The notes under the pieces: generated by a model
The model's input: the letters and a program-made list of their open reading frames with translations, nothing else
Told to the model about the DNA's origin: nothing
The model's database searches: none
Shown: one piece after another, positions 1 to 8,274 of the stretch
Layout: each line of letters begins with the position of its first letter
How positions within the stretch are numbered: the stretch's first letter is position 1
Made by a program: the position numbers and the translations under genes
Origin: Chrysomallon squamiferum
Taxonomy: Eukaryota; Mollusca; Gastropoda; Neomphalida; Peltospiridae
Length of the DNA: 12,500 nucleotides
Direction of reading: 5' to 3'
Assembly: GCA_012295275.1 (NCBI GenBank)
Contig: CM022677.1
Location: 24,955,621 to 24,968,120, forward strand

Positions 1-91
1 CATACAGTATAATTGAAAAATGTGAGCAACTTATTTCCTTAAAGGTTAAAACCAGTTACTTGTCTAATTGCAGGTACTGTTAGGTGAAATT

Positions 92-94
<3 letters not shown>

Positions 95-126
<32 letters not shown>
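95..126. repeat. Poly(A) run of 32
   Basis: An uninterrupted run of 32 A is followed by five C. It could be the relic tail of a retroposed element ending at about base 94, but the 94 bases before it show no recognisable SINE or LINE feature and no target-site duplication is evident. Confidence 0.85.
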
Positions 127-128
<2 letters not shown>

Positions 129-639
129 CCCAAAACACGCAGACGTATACATACTTTATGCTTAAAAAAAAACTCTATAAATAAACCATTTATTTTGGAG
201 TAGCATATAATTGTTAACTGAAGATTGTACCTTCACTCAATCACACACACACAGGCAATAAACACCTCAACTAGTCGCGGTAGACTGAACATAATTGAAA
301 CTTGTTCTCTGTAATTATCCGACCCATGCCATTAATTCCATTTGATTTTTGTTATTCTTAGGTGTTGTGACAATTCCACGTCCCATACTTAGGGTGTGTG
401 GATAGCCTCCACATGTTTATTGTTCACTGGCTTCCCACCTAAAAGATGTGCCGAACGAACCATCGTGTTTGCAGGAACATTAACATGTTTTTTCATTTCT
501 AACTGAAACGATTACCAGCAAACGTTTCCGATATGCATTGGCTGGATATCGATGGAAGGATAACGAATTTCCCTGACTTCTGCGATTGGAACAGTTAAAA
601 AGTGAACAATGGTCATGGCCTCCCATTACAGCATGATTG

Positions 640-740
640 CTTTTACCCACCAATTTGAAAGTTGGGCTATTTTGGCGAGATCTCGCGATTTGCGTACCCG
701 AAATACCCAGCAACGGGAACACGCGCATTGGAACGTGAAC
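640..740. promoter_or_regulatory. CpG-rich patch, candidate promoter region
   Basis: Nine CpG dinucleotides fall within about 60 bases (676-735), while the neighbouring kilobases have almost none. The patch contains the perfect 10-bp palindrome CGAGATCTCG (676-685) overlapping TCTCGCGA (681-688), which resembles the CGCG core found in some TATA-less promoters of other animals. It lies about 540 bases upstream of the first coding exon. The position and composition fit a promoter, but no initiator or TATA box at a matching distance is convincing. Confidence 0.3.
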
Positions 741-751
741 TATCTCTATCC

Positions 752-826
752 TTTGTTTGTTTGTTTGTTTATTCTTCTTCTTCTTCTTCTTCTTCTTATT
801 ATTATTATTATTATTATCATTATTTG
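752..826. repeat. Compound microsatellite (TTTG)n(TTC)n(TTA)n
   Basis: About five TTTG units run directly into about eight TTC and then TTA units with one TCA interruption. The two short ORFs crossing it have homopolymeric Leu/Ile or Ser/Tyr tails caused by the repeat and are not credible genes. Confidence 0.9.
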
Positions 827-1274
827 TTTTTAAATTATTACTCAGTCTGAGAGGAAATCAGTGTTAAATAAACAAAAAGACATAAATTTGTTAGAATGCA
901 TACATCTATACATTTTGATTTTTATTAAAACAGATAACTGAAATTACTTGGCTGTGTAAAAAATAAAACAGCCTACAATTCTTTGTTGTTTAGAAATTGC
1001 TATTTTTTTTAAGTGCCCCACCTCCAATAATGTAAGATCTCTACTATTATGGGAGGAAAGCACAACTGAAGAACGAAAAACGTTTGGAGGAAATGATGTT
1101 TTCAACATAACCTGTGACGTTTACCGCAAACTACACATATGCATGTTGCAATTGACAGCGTTTTAGCTTTCACTTTTTATTTATTTGTCAAACAAATCGG
1201 ATAGAATGTAAAATATTGAATTTTTTTTTTGAAATTTGTACAGAGAATATTGGTTTTAATTTAACAGCCGAAAA

Positions 1275-1394
1275 ATGATAAAGATGAAAAGATATATGGT
1301 AGTTTGGGGGTTTATTTTCTTTTTGGTCATGTCAAGTTCGCTTTATTTGATGCTAGAAACGATTAGTCCAATTAAATCTGTGGAACTCGATACG
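1275..1394 (+). CDS. MAN2A1: Golgi alpha-mannosidase II, exon 1 (cytosolic tail and signal anchor)
   Basis: This first coding exon has 40 codons and ends in phase 0 at ACG|gtaagt (donor GT at 1395). It encodes a short basic tail (K3, K5, R6), then a hydrophobic segment at about residues 8-27 ending in SLYLML, then a polar stretch. A basic tail followed by one membrane span is the type II anchor plan of Golgi glycosidases. The motif SLYLML at the lumenal end matches vertebrate MAN2A1 and MAN2A2, where SLYLMLD occupies the same position. There are two in-frame start codons, at 1275 and 1284. The second gives a protein starting MKRY, matching the MK start of the vertebrate enzymes, so it may be the one used; both have A at -3. 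The enzyme acts in the medial Golgi on N-glycans. The symbol is given for the family, since this gene may predate the MAN2A1/MAN2A2 split. Confidence 0.9.
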
Positions 1395-1407
1395 GTAAGT
1401 TATCTTT

Positions 1408-1410
<3 letters not shown>

Positions 1411-1498
<88 letters not shown>
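1411..1498. repeat. Compound microsatellite (TC)35(TG)9
   Basis: There are 35 perfect TC units (1411-1480) followed by 9 TG units (1481-1498). The array begins 16 bases after the exon 1 donor and keeps the reading frame open, so unspliced transcript would encode Leu-Ser repeats. A pyrimidine-rich tract this close to a donor could bind splicing factors, but that is inference. Confidence 0.95.
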
Positions 1499-1589
1499 TT
1501 GCATATGTTTATATACACGTACACATACACAAATAAAAGTGACATACACATTTTTTATTTATTTTGAGAAGATAATCATGCTATTTTTA

Positions 1590-2200
1590 AATTGAAAATT
1601 AAATTGATAAATTAATAAAATAACATGTTTATTATTTTATTTTAATATTATATATAAACATACATACATAAATAATTTTATTTTTAATAATAATATTTGT
1701 AATCATCTGTTCTTTTTGGGGTTGATTATTGTTGATAATTAATAACTGTTACACTTCAAACATGTTAAAGAGAAATAATAAGATATAATAATTCAAAAAA
1801 ATAATAATGAATAAATAATAAAAAAATAATAATAATAATGAATAAATAAAAAAAATAAAAATCATCAAACTCATATTTTTACATGTAAAGTTTTTAAGGA
1901 TCATCTTAGTAAGTCATAGTAGACTAAATGCAAAAAAATGTGTAGTCTGAAGAATTAAAAACAACCTTGACTAGTCAAAATTATAAATAAAGAAATGCTT
2001 TAAGTAATCAATCAGTTTGGACCAAATATAAATGTAGCAATGTATTTATGGTATATAAATAATTATTTTATAATAAATTTATTATCAGCCAAATGAACCT
2101 TTTCTCTCTCTCTCTCTGTGAGTGTAAGTGTTTTCAGGTTTTTGTTGTTGTTTTCTTTACATACTAAACCATTGTTATTTATTTATTTTGAGATGATAGT
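1590..2200. other. AT-rich intron sequence with a dispersed repeat copy
   Basis: This is very AT-rich sequence without a gene. Bases about 1783-1877 resemble bases about 3190-3249: both contain ATAATAATT, then AATAATAATGAATAAATAAA, then TCATCAAACTCATATTT. The first copy carries an extra ATA-rich block. A short TC run is at 2102-2117. Nothing else is recognised. Confidence 0.5.
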
Positions 2201-2209
2201 TGGGTTTCA

Positions 2210-2286
2210 TTTTTTTTTTTTTTTTTTTTTTTTTGTTAAATATTTATGTTCATTTCAGTAATATTTAAAAAAAAAAAAAAAAAAAA
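2210..2286. repeat. Poly(T)/poly(A) pair
   Basis: A run of about 25 T (2210-2234) and a run of 20 A (2267-2286) are separated by 32 bases and could pair as a hairpin. They flank and interrupt the first copy of the 137-bp tandem repeat. The A run has expanded where the later copies have only a short AAAATAAAA-type stretch. Confidence 0.85.
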
Positions 2287-2645
2287 CAGCAGTTGAAAAA
2301 GGTATTGTCTGTTTATAGTGTTTGTTGTATTACTTTTGAAAAATCAGAATTGATAAAACCAGTAAAAAAAATGTTTATTTGTAAAACATTTATGTTCACC
2401 TCAGTAATATTTTAAAATGAAAAACAGTGATTGAAAATTCATTGTCTGCTTCTAGTGTGTGTTGCTTTTACTTTTTAAAAATCAGAATTGATAAAACCAG
2501 TAACAATTTGTTTATTTTTACAATATTTATGTTCACTTCAGTAATATTTTAAAATAAAAAAACAGTGATTGAAAATACATTGTCTGCTTCTAGTGTGTGT
2601 TGCTTTTACTTTTGAAAAATCAGATTAGATAAAAACAGTAAATGT
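2235..2645. repeat. Tandem repeat, three copies of about 137 bp
   Basis: Copies begin near 2235, 2372 and 2509. Each has the same order of blocks: TTTATGTTCA, CAGTAATATTT, an A-rich run, GAAAA.TA/CATTGTCTG, TAGTGT.TGTTG, TTACTTTT.AAAAATCAGA and ATAAAA(C)CAGTAA. Copies 2 and 3 are much closer to each other than to copy 1, which has diverged and gained the poly(A) expansion. No coding potential is seen. The repeat could be a minisatellite or a triplicated fragment of a dispersed element. Confidence 0.9.
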
Positions 2646-2680
2646 AGCTAGCTGGGTTTACTGGTGACAGCCTAGCTACA
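2643..2680. other. Imperfect hairpin
   Basis: TGTAGCTAGCTG (2643-2654) pairs with CAGCCTAGCTACA (2668-2680). The stem is 12 bp with one bulged base and a 13-base loop. It sits directly at the end of the third 137-bp repeat copy. It could be a small element terminus or an RNA hairpin; no terminal duplication is clear. Confidence 0.6.
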
Positions 2681-3101
2681 ACTGATAAAAATAATAACTA
2701 AACAGTAACAGTGGTAGGTCTGGAATATTTTCAAGAATGGACAAGGCATGAATTATAACAACTAATCTCATTCTATTTTTTTTTTTTTATTATCACAGAT
2801 GTGTTGTACTGAGAGTTCATGCTAAGGTTATCAAAAGGATCATTATAAATATAATGCAAAGAAACCAAAAAAATATGTGTGTTTGTTTGGGTGTACATGA
2901 AATAAAAAATGAATATTTGGTGACTGCTGAACTAAGAGCGTGTTTATGTTGAGTGTGATTGATTTGAATGCTTCAGGATAATACAACTTACAATCAGGCT
3001 GCTGTCAATTTTAATGAGTTTATTTTTAACGATTAATAATTTTTTGATCTGTTTACTTATTTACTGATACAGTGATACACACAAAAGAGAAATACATATA
3101 A
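2681..3101. other. Unique AT-rich intron sequence
   Basis: No ORF of note, RNA gene or mobile-element feature is seen here, apart from a short T run near 2780. Confidence 0.5.
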
Positions 3102-3103
3102 TG

Positions 3104-3137
<34 letters not shown>

Positions 3138-3148
3138 AGACATAAACA

Positions 3149-3188
<40 letters not shown>

Positions 3189-3286
3189 CATATAATAATT
3201 GAAAAATAATAATAATGAATAAATAAAAACAATTCATCAAACTCATATTTGAGAGTGTGTGTGTGTGTGTGTGTGTATGTGTGTAT
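3102..3286. repeat. AT, AC and GT microsatellites
   Basis: An (AT)n block (about 3104-3139) is followed by (AC)n (about 3150-3186). The second copy of the dispersed AT-rich repeat (about 3190-3249) comes next, then (GT)n (about 3255-3274). The AC and GT arrays are complementary and about 70 bases apart, so they could fold back on each other. Confidence 0.85.
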
Positions 3287-3640
3287 AATAGTTCAGCATC
3301 TCTATCTTGTTTATGTGTATAAATTCTGTCCTACTATATTTATTTTTCTCATTATATTTATACCACTGAAAGTGTCACCTTTCGTTCATTAATTATTGCT
3401 CAATTATCTGTTACATACAGTTACTTTGTATGTTGGTATGTTAATGCACTAATGTGGCTTATTACATCTTGTTATGTATAAACAGTTTTAATTCACTGTT
3501 AATAGTTACATCATAAAGTATAAATTATTACATGCATTCATGAGTTCTGTGTCCATGTCTGTTTTTTGTGTGTGTTTATGTATGTGAATGGACATCATGT
3601 ATAGACTGATATAGATGCTGCAGACATAGATATACATATA

Positions 3641-3643
<3 letters not shown>
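3287..3643. other. Unique intron sequence
   Basis: No gene or structured element is recognised. The small minus-strand ORF reaching in from the neighbouring AT repeat is mostly Tyr-Ile repeat. Confidence 0.5.

Positions 3644-3689
<46 letters not shown>
3644..3689. repeat. (AT)n microsatellite, about 23 units
   Basis: This is a nearly pure AT dinucleotide run. It is self-complementary and could extrude a cruciform. Confidence 0.9.
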
Positions 3690-3692
<3 letters not shown>

Positions 3693-3789
3693 ATATTCCT
3701 ATAATTATAAACACAAAAAACATATTGGTAAAGACACGTTTACAATTATTGCCTTTACATACATTTCTTCAGTACATGTTTTTGTGTCT

Positions 3790-3794
<5 letters not shown>

Positions 3795-3830
<36 letters not shown>
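3795..3830. repeat. (TG)n microsatellite
   Basis: About 18 TG units are preceded by imperfect TGTCTG copies. Confidence 0.9.
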
Positions 3831-3833
<3 letters not shown>

Positions 3834-4007
3834 CATCTACATATTTGTCTTTACAATTAATAAATACAGCCATCTGCATGAAACAGGGAACTCTCATAGC
3901 AATAATGTGTATTTTACAACAATTGCAGCTGACAAAAATAAAATATATATATTTTATTTCACATCTTGCAACAGAACCAAAAGCATCAGTGGAATCCATA
4001 AATACTT

Positions 4008-4119
4008 ACATATATACATACATACATACATGCACGCATGCATACATACATACATACATACACACACACATGCATACATACATACATACATACATCCATG
4101 CATACATACATACACACAA

Positions 4120-4151
<32 letters not shown>

Positions 4152-4210
4152 TATCATTGTTATTATTATTGTTTTTATTTTTTAATACATCTGTCTAATG
4201 TATATACACA

Positions 4211-4255
<45 letters not shown>

Positions 4256-4258
4256 CAC
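4008..4258. repeat. Compound TACA/CA/TA/CA microsatellite block
   Basis: TACA tetranucleotides with GCATGCATG interruptions (about 4008-4112) grade into CA (about 4113-4135) and TA (4136-4151). After a short ATT-rich spacer comes a CA run (about 4206-4258). All ORFs crossing this block on either strand are repeat translations (Thr-His-Ile or Cys-Val) and are not genes. Confidence 0.9.
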
Positions 4259-4550
4259 ACCTATTTCAGTGACAGACAATGTTTGAAAAAGTGTATGAAA
4301 ATTATGGTTTTTTCTCTTTTAATTTTTTATTATTATTTTTTTTAAATGATGTACTGCTCTGAATAAAACAAGATTCAGATGAGTGATTTTATATTAAATT
4401 TATCTAGGTCAGTGATTTTGCTTACCTGAGGCTGTTTTTTTTTTTTTTTTATAGAATTTAAAGAATTTTAAATCAACGCATGAACGATGTTAATATTTAG
4501 ACAAATTTTGTTGTTAAAAATGTGAAAGCAAATTTTTGGGGTTTTTTTGG
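4259..4550. other. AT-rich intron sequence
   Basis: No gene or element is recognised. T runs occur near 4337 and 4434-4451. Confidence 0.5.
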
Positions 4551-4640
4551 TTATTGTTATTATCATTATCATTATTGCCATCATTATCATTATCATTATC
4601 ATTATCATTATCATCATCATTATTATCATCATTATTATTA
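4551..4640. repeat. Imperfect (ATT)/(ATC) array
   Basis: The block is built from TTATCA hexamers, with several perfect consecutive CATTAT copies and scattered TCATCA variants. Confidence 0.85.
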
Positions 4641-4675
4641 ATTTAAATGCAGCATCAATATGTATTATTTAATAA

Positions 4676-4753
4676 ATTGTGTGTGTGTGTGTGTGCGTGC
4701 TTTTAAATGAATATATCTCTCTGTATGTTTAAATATTTTGTGTTTCTGAATGA

Positions 4754-4782
<29 letters not shown>
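4676..4782. repeat. TG microsatellites
   Basis: There are two TG runs (about 4679-4695 and 4755-4782) separated by an AT-rich spacer. Confidence 0.85.
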
Positions 4783-4785
<3 letters not shown>

Positions 4786-4885
4786 ATGACTTTCTGCCTG
4801 TGTGTGTCTATATGTGTTGTTTCAGCTGTTGTTGATTTTGTATGTATATTGATCTATATAATCTATCTGTCTATATCTATCTGTA

Positions 4886-4915
4886 CATCTTTATACAGAC
4901 ATACACACATATATG

Positions 4916-5003
<88 letters not shown>

Positions 5004-5516
5004 TTCAGGTTATCAGCAGTTTTTATCAGTAGCTTGATTCAGAACTGAAGGTAAATATAAAGCATCTGTAAAAGAAAAGAAAAAGAAATAAAGATGTACA
5101 TATATACATATATACATATGTTTATGTATGTATATATGTATATATGTATTTATTTATTTATTTATTTTATGGGTGGGTCCCACTACATTTATGAAGTTCT
5201 ATAAATGCATATAGCTGAATCAGTAGAGGTTGACAGAAAACAGCTACTCAAGTGGATAGACACACATCTATGTAACTCACTATGAACAGTAACCTAAAAA
5301 TCAATGTATTTATTTTTCATTTCCTTTCAAGTAACAGATGCTTTATATTTACCTTCAGTTCTGAATCAGGCTATTGATAAAAACTGCTGATAACCTGAAA
5401 GTTTGGATGTGTGCATGTTTGTGTGTGCTTGTGTGTGTGTGTGTGTATGTGTCAATCTCTGTGTGTGGTGTGTGTATGTACATATGCATATATGTGTGTA
5501 TGTCTGTATAAAGATG
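4886..5516. repeat. Long inverted repeat in intron 1
   Basis: Two outer arms of 35 bases (4886-4920 and 5482-5516) are perfect reverse complements. Two inner arms of 71 bases (4999-5069 and 5334-5404) match at 69 of 71 positions by hand alignment. Between outer and inner arms lie a CA array on the left (4921-4998) and a degenerate TG array on the right (5405-5481), which can also pair. The loop (5070-5333) contains TATG/TTTA repeats (about 5098-5168) and about 165 bases of unique sequence. A transcript would fold into a stem of roughly 180 bp. It could come from a foldback element or from an inverted duplication of a CA-associated segment. No target-site duplication was found. Confidence 0.9.
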
Positions 5517-5621
5517 CACAGGTGTGTGTTTTTCTGTATGTGCATGTGTATGTATGTGTATTTGAGAGCATGTGCATGTTGTAAACATGAAGGTGTTTGT
5601 GTATAGGTATTTATTTTCTTG

Positions 5622-5646
5622 TTTTTGTGTGTGTGTGTGTGTGTGT
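5622..5646. repeat. (TG)n microsatellite
   Basis: This short TG run ends a TG-rich degenerate zone beginning near 5405. Confidence 0.8.
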
Positions 5647-5908
5647 TGTGTATGAATCAAAGTGGTTTTTATCTGTCATGTCTGTCTGTATTGATGTTTA
5701 TGTTTTAATACAGCTTAGTAATAAAATAATATTCCTACAGCAGAACATTGTAAAGTAGATATAAAGATCTAGATTTGTTTATGAGAACAAACAATAAGAT
5801 AATGAAAAAATTTATGGTGAGAGATAAAATCCAATAAACTGTTTTAACTTTATCTTGATGTAAGTTTATGGAGTGACTGTAGACATAGAGGCAATGTTTG
5901 TATCGAAA
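5647..5908. other. Unique intron sequence
   Basis: No gene, RNA or repeat is recognised. Confidence 0.5.
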
Positions 5909-6169
5909 TTTCTTCTTTTTTTTTTCCTTCCTCTTCTTCTTCTTCTTCTTTTCTTTTTTTCTTTTTTCTTCTTCTTCTTCTTCTTCTTCTTCTTCTTCTT
6001 CTTTTCTTTCTTCTTCTTCTTCTTCTTTTTCTTCTTCTTCTTCTTTTTCTTCTTCTTCTTCTTTTCTTTCTTCTTCTTCTTCTTCTTTTTCTTCTTCTTC
6101 TTCTTCTTTTCTTTCTTCATCTTCTTCTTCTTATTCTTCTTCTTTTCTTTCTTCTTCTTCTTCTCCTTC
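5909..6169. repeat. Long (TTC)n-type pyrimidine tract
   Basis: All bases from 5909 to 6118 are C or T (210 bases), and the run continues to 6169 with only two A interruptions (6119 and about 6133). It is mainly TTC with TTTTC and TTTCTTTC variants. There is a higher-order period: the 45 bases starting at 6001 recur exactly at 6061. The gene's template strand is the purine strand here, so the RNA is U/C-rich. Long ORFs on both strands (Phe/Ser-rich, or Lys-rich on the minus strand) are repeat artefacts. Confidence 0.95.
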
Positions 6170-6174
6170 TTGCT

Positions 6175-6436
6175 GTTATTATTACCATCATTATCCTGAG
6201 TGTTATTGCTGTTGTTGTTGTAGTTCTTATTATTATTACTTTTGTTATTATTCTTCTTCTTCTTCTTATTATTATTATTATTATGTTCTATATCATTATT
6301 ATCATCAATATTTATTATATTATGATCATCGTTTGGCTGTTCATCATTATTTTTCATCGTCATATTATTATTATTACTATTATTATTTTTATTATTATTA
6401 TTACTATTATTATTTTTATTACTATTATTACTGTTA
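6175..6436. repeat. (ATT)n-rich low-complexity region
   Basis: ATT, GTT and TTC trinucleotides are mixed with short unique spacers (about 6297-6360). The block around 6364-6436 is built of TTATTATTAC-type units. Confidence 0.85.
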
Positions 6437-6889
6437 TTACTGACACACATCAAGACATAACTCTTATAAAAGCAGTCAGGTGTGAGTTTCTATTATTTAC
6501 ACACAGGTGGGTTTATTTCACCTGTAAATAACAATTACTGTTCACCAGCAGCATGTCACCTGGTCATTAAATTACACACATAATGTGCAGCCTATGTGTG
6601 TATGAATATTTATTACACAACTGCAAATATTTTGAAGTACACATGTTAATAATACAAAGTCAACCCACGAAAACAGTTTGTTAAAACTGCTATATCGTTC
6701 GTTGTTGTTGTTTTAATTTTTATGTTATTTATTTATTTATTTATTTTATTTTTTTTGGATCCTGAATATTTATTTTTGTGAAGACGACATCGTCTGTATT
6801 GCCGATTGATATTTCTGTTTATTTATTTTTTGTTTTTGTTTTATTTGATTTGTATACTTGTTGTTTATTTTGTGGATTAAGTCGCATTG
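6437..6889. other. AT-rich intron sequence with TTTA run
   Basis: The stretch contains TTTA tetranucleotides (about 6726-6750) and a small near-palindrome, AGACGA-CA-TCGTCT (6782-6795). No gene is recognised. Confidence 0.5.
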
Positions 6890-7819
6890 TTTTAACATTT
6901 CGCTGTCGGTTGATAAGTATCTTTTGAGTATCTATTTTGGTGTTAAGGTACAAAGTATTTTCAGTTTTGTTTTATCCAGTAATTTATTCAGTTGTATCGA
7001 CTGATCCGACTAAATTTGTTAATTTTCTTGCATTCACTAGTTTGATCATTTTACGTTATATTCTCGTAATTAACTAGTACTTTGTTATCTGTTACAATTA
7101 TTAATTAGTTACATTTCAGAACTCTAAAGTATCTTGCAGACAGTTCTGTTGTATCGGATACTTACTACTAGTTGTATCTAGTAAACTTACAATTTGTTTT
7201 CATGTTGTAAATTTTCACGTTTGTAGTAATTTTGTTGATCATTTCTAACAAATACATTTGGATTACAAACTATTTTAATTAATTTTTTCGGCATTCTCAC
7301 AGTATTGAGAAAATTGTTACTTCTGGTTATTTTTTTTTTTTTTTATATTACAAGTTTGAAGATTTGTGAACCTCTCTAGTAATTAATTAAATATCATCAA
7401 ATATCTGTAGTCTAAAAAATGAATTATTACTAGGACTTTTCTGGGGGTTTTTAACTTTCTAAAGCTAATAGTAAATTGTTATATCTCATTAGTTTTTTTA
7501 TTATTAAATTTAAAAAAATCTAAAAAAAAAATTTATTCTGTCTAGTAATTTATTAAAATATATTATTCCCAAAAGAGTTAATTATCATTAAGATTTTTTT
7601 TTTTTTTTCCCTACATTTTAATAGTTTATTCCAGTAAAGTAGCATATCTGGGTTTTTTAAGCTCGAAAATCATGGCCGATCTGCTAATTTCTTACAAATC
7701 TGTTTAGCTAGACCTAAACAAATAGTTAAAATTACCATTTCTTTTTTTTTTTTCTTTTTTTTTTTTAATTCCAAAACAATGGCTTCCAGATTGTTTTAAC
7801 GTTTAACATTGTCAGCAAC
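6890..7819. other. Repeat-poor AT-rich stretch upstream of candidate exon
   Basis: This is the longest part of the intron without microsatellites; it contains only T runs near 7331, 7597 and 7741-7766. It ends directly before the exon-like ORF at 7820, so it could hold an alternative promoter and 5' UTR. Two tiny upstream ORFs precede that ATG: 7672-7707 (12 codons including stop, ATG followed by GCC) and 7779-7799 (7 codons including stop). It could also be ordinary intron sequence. Confidence 0.35.
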
Positions 7820-7996
7820 ATGAGGGATAAACACAAATCCCTCGATGGATTAGTGTCTTCTTTAGAAAGGATTCCTTTCTGCTTCTGTGTGATGATGGTG
7901 TTTGCATGCAGCAACGTCCTCATGTTTGGCTACTTCCACATCTACAACAGCCAACATACAAATAAGCAAAGACAACTGTCTTTTGCAAAGCACATG
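7820..7996 (+). CDS. Candidate alternative first exon encoding a second signal anchor
   Basis: No homologue is recognised. From ATG 7820 the open frame runs to a stop at 8033-8035. It encodes a charged N-terminus (MRDKHK), then a hydrophobic stretch at about residues 18-40 (IPFCFCVMMVFACSNVL and on), then a basic tail. This is a type II anchor plan like that of exon 1. The base composition is clearly richer in GC than the neighbouring intron. A GT at 7997 (ATG|gtttgt) would end a 59-codon exon in phase 0, able to join exon 2 in frame; the donor is weak except for G at +5. A second phase-0 donor is CCT|gtaaca at 8021, but that lies inside the tandem repeat starting at 8009. An acceptor at 7789 (ttccag) would also give an open frame as an internal exon, whereas the AG at 7814-7815 used in phase 0 meets a stop within five codons. 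It could instead be an exon of a nested gene or a chance ORF. Confidence 0.3.
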
Positions 7997-8008
7997 GTTT
8001 GTATGCAC

Positions 8009-8274
8009 GAGTTATGTCCTGTAACACTTGAATAACTTTATATAATATATTTTTTGTTATATTTTATAATGTAAAGTGTGTGTGTGTCTATATATGAGTT
8101 ATCTCTTATAACACTTGAATAACTTTATATAATATATTTTTTGTTTTATTTCATAATGTAAAGTGTGTGTGTATATATATATATATGAGTTATGTCTTAT
8201 AACATTTGAATAACTATAGTAGTATATTTTTCTTATTTTTCATAATGTGAAGTGTGTGTGTGTGTATATATATA
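8009..8274. repeat. Minisatellite, three copies of about 87-91 bp
   Basis: Copies start at 8009, 8096 and 8187, each with GAGTTAT at the start. The shared order is GAGTTATGTC, TATAACA.TTGAATAACT, TATAATATATTTTT, an ATTT.ATAATGT block, and AAGTGTGTGTG with a TATATA tail. The third copy is the most diverged. The repeat includes the last eight codons and the stop of the ORF beginning at 7820, which suggests a real exon, if present, ends before it. Confidence 0.9.

Larger units (their letters stand above)
1..1274. other. 5' flank / possible 5' UTR of the mannosidase gene
   Basis: No protein-coding gene is recognisable here; the ORFs are short and look like nothing known. The stretch holds an A32 run (95-126) followed by CCCCC, a TATAAATA string (176-183) that may be chance in AT-rich DNA, a CpG-rich patch (676-735), and a compound TTTG/TTC/TTA microsatellite (about 752-826). 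Just before the start codon the sequence ttaacag ends at 1267 after a T-rich stretch. It could be a 3' splice site for an upstream non-coding exon, so the 5' UTR may itself be split. The transcription start cannot be fixed from sequence alone. Confidence 0.5.

Noticed and set aside
176-183. TATAAATA as a TATA box
   Set aside because: It is about 1.1 kb from the start codon, with no initiator or conserved context, and such strings are common in DNA this AT-rich.
480-728. Minus-strand 82-codon ORF in the 5' flank
   Set aside because: It has mixed composition but no recognisable motif, no supporting splice or promoter signal, and its extent is consistent with chance in the less AT-rich patch. 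I could not exclude a small exon.
3725-5048. Several ORFs rich in Thr-His, Ile-Tyr or Cys-Val
   Set aside because: All are reading-frame products of CA/TG, TACA and AT microsatellites.
3102-5660. Regularly spaced repeats considered as a CRISPR-like or satellite array
   Set aside because: The units are 2-4 base microsatellites with no constant spacer structure, and the host gene is eukaryotic with introns.
5866-6453. Minus-strand 195-codon Lys/Asn-rich ORF and the matching plus-strand Phe or Ser ORFs
   Set aside because: They are translations of TTC and ATT repeats, with no domain or composition expected of a real protein.
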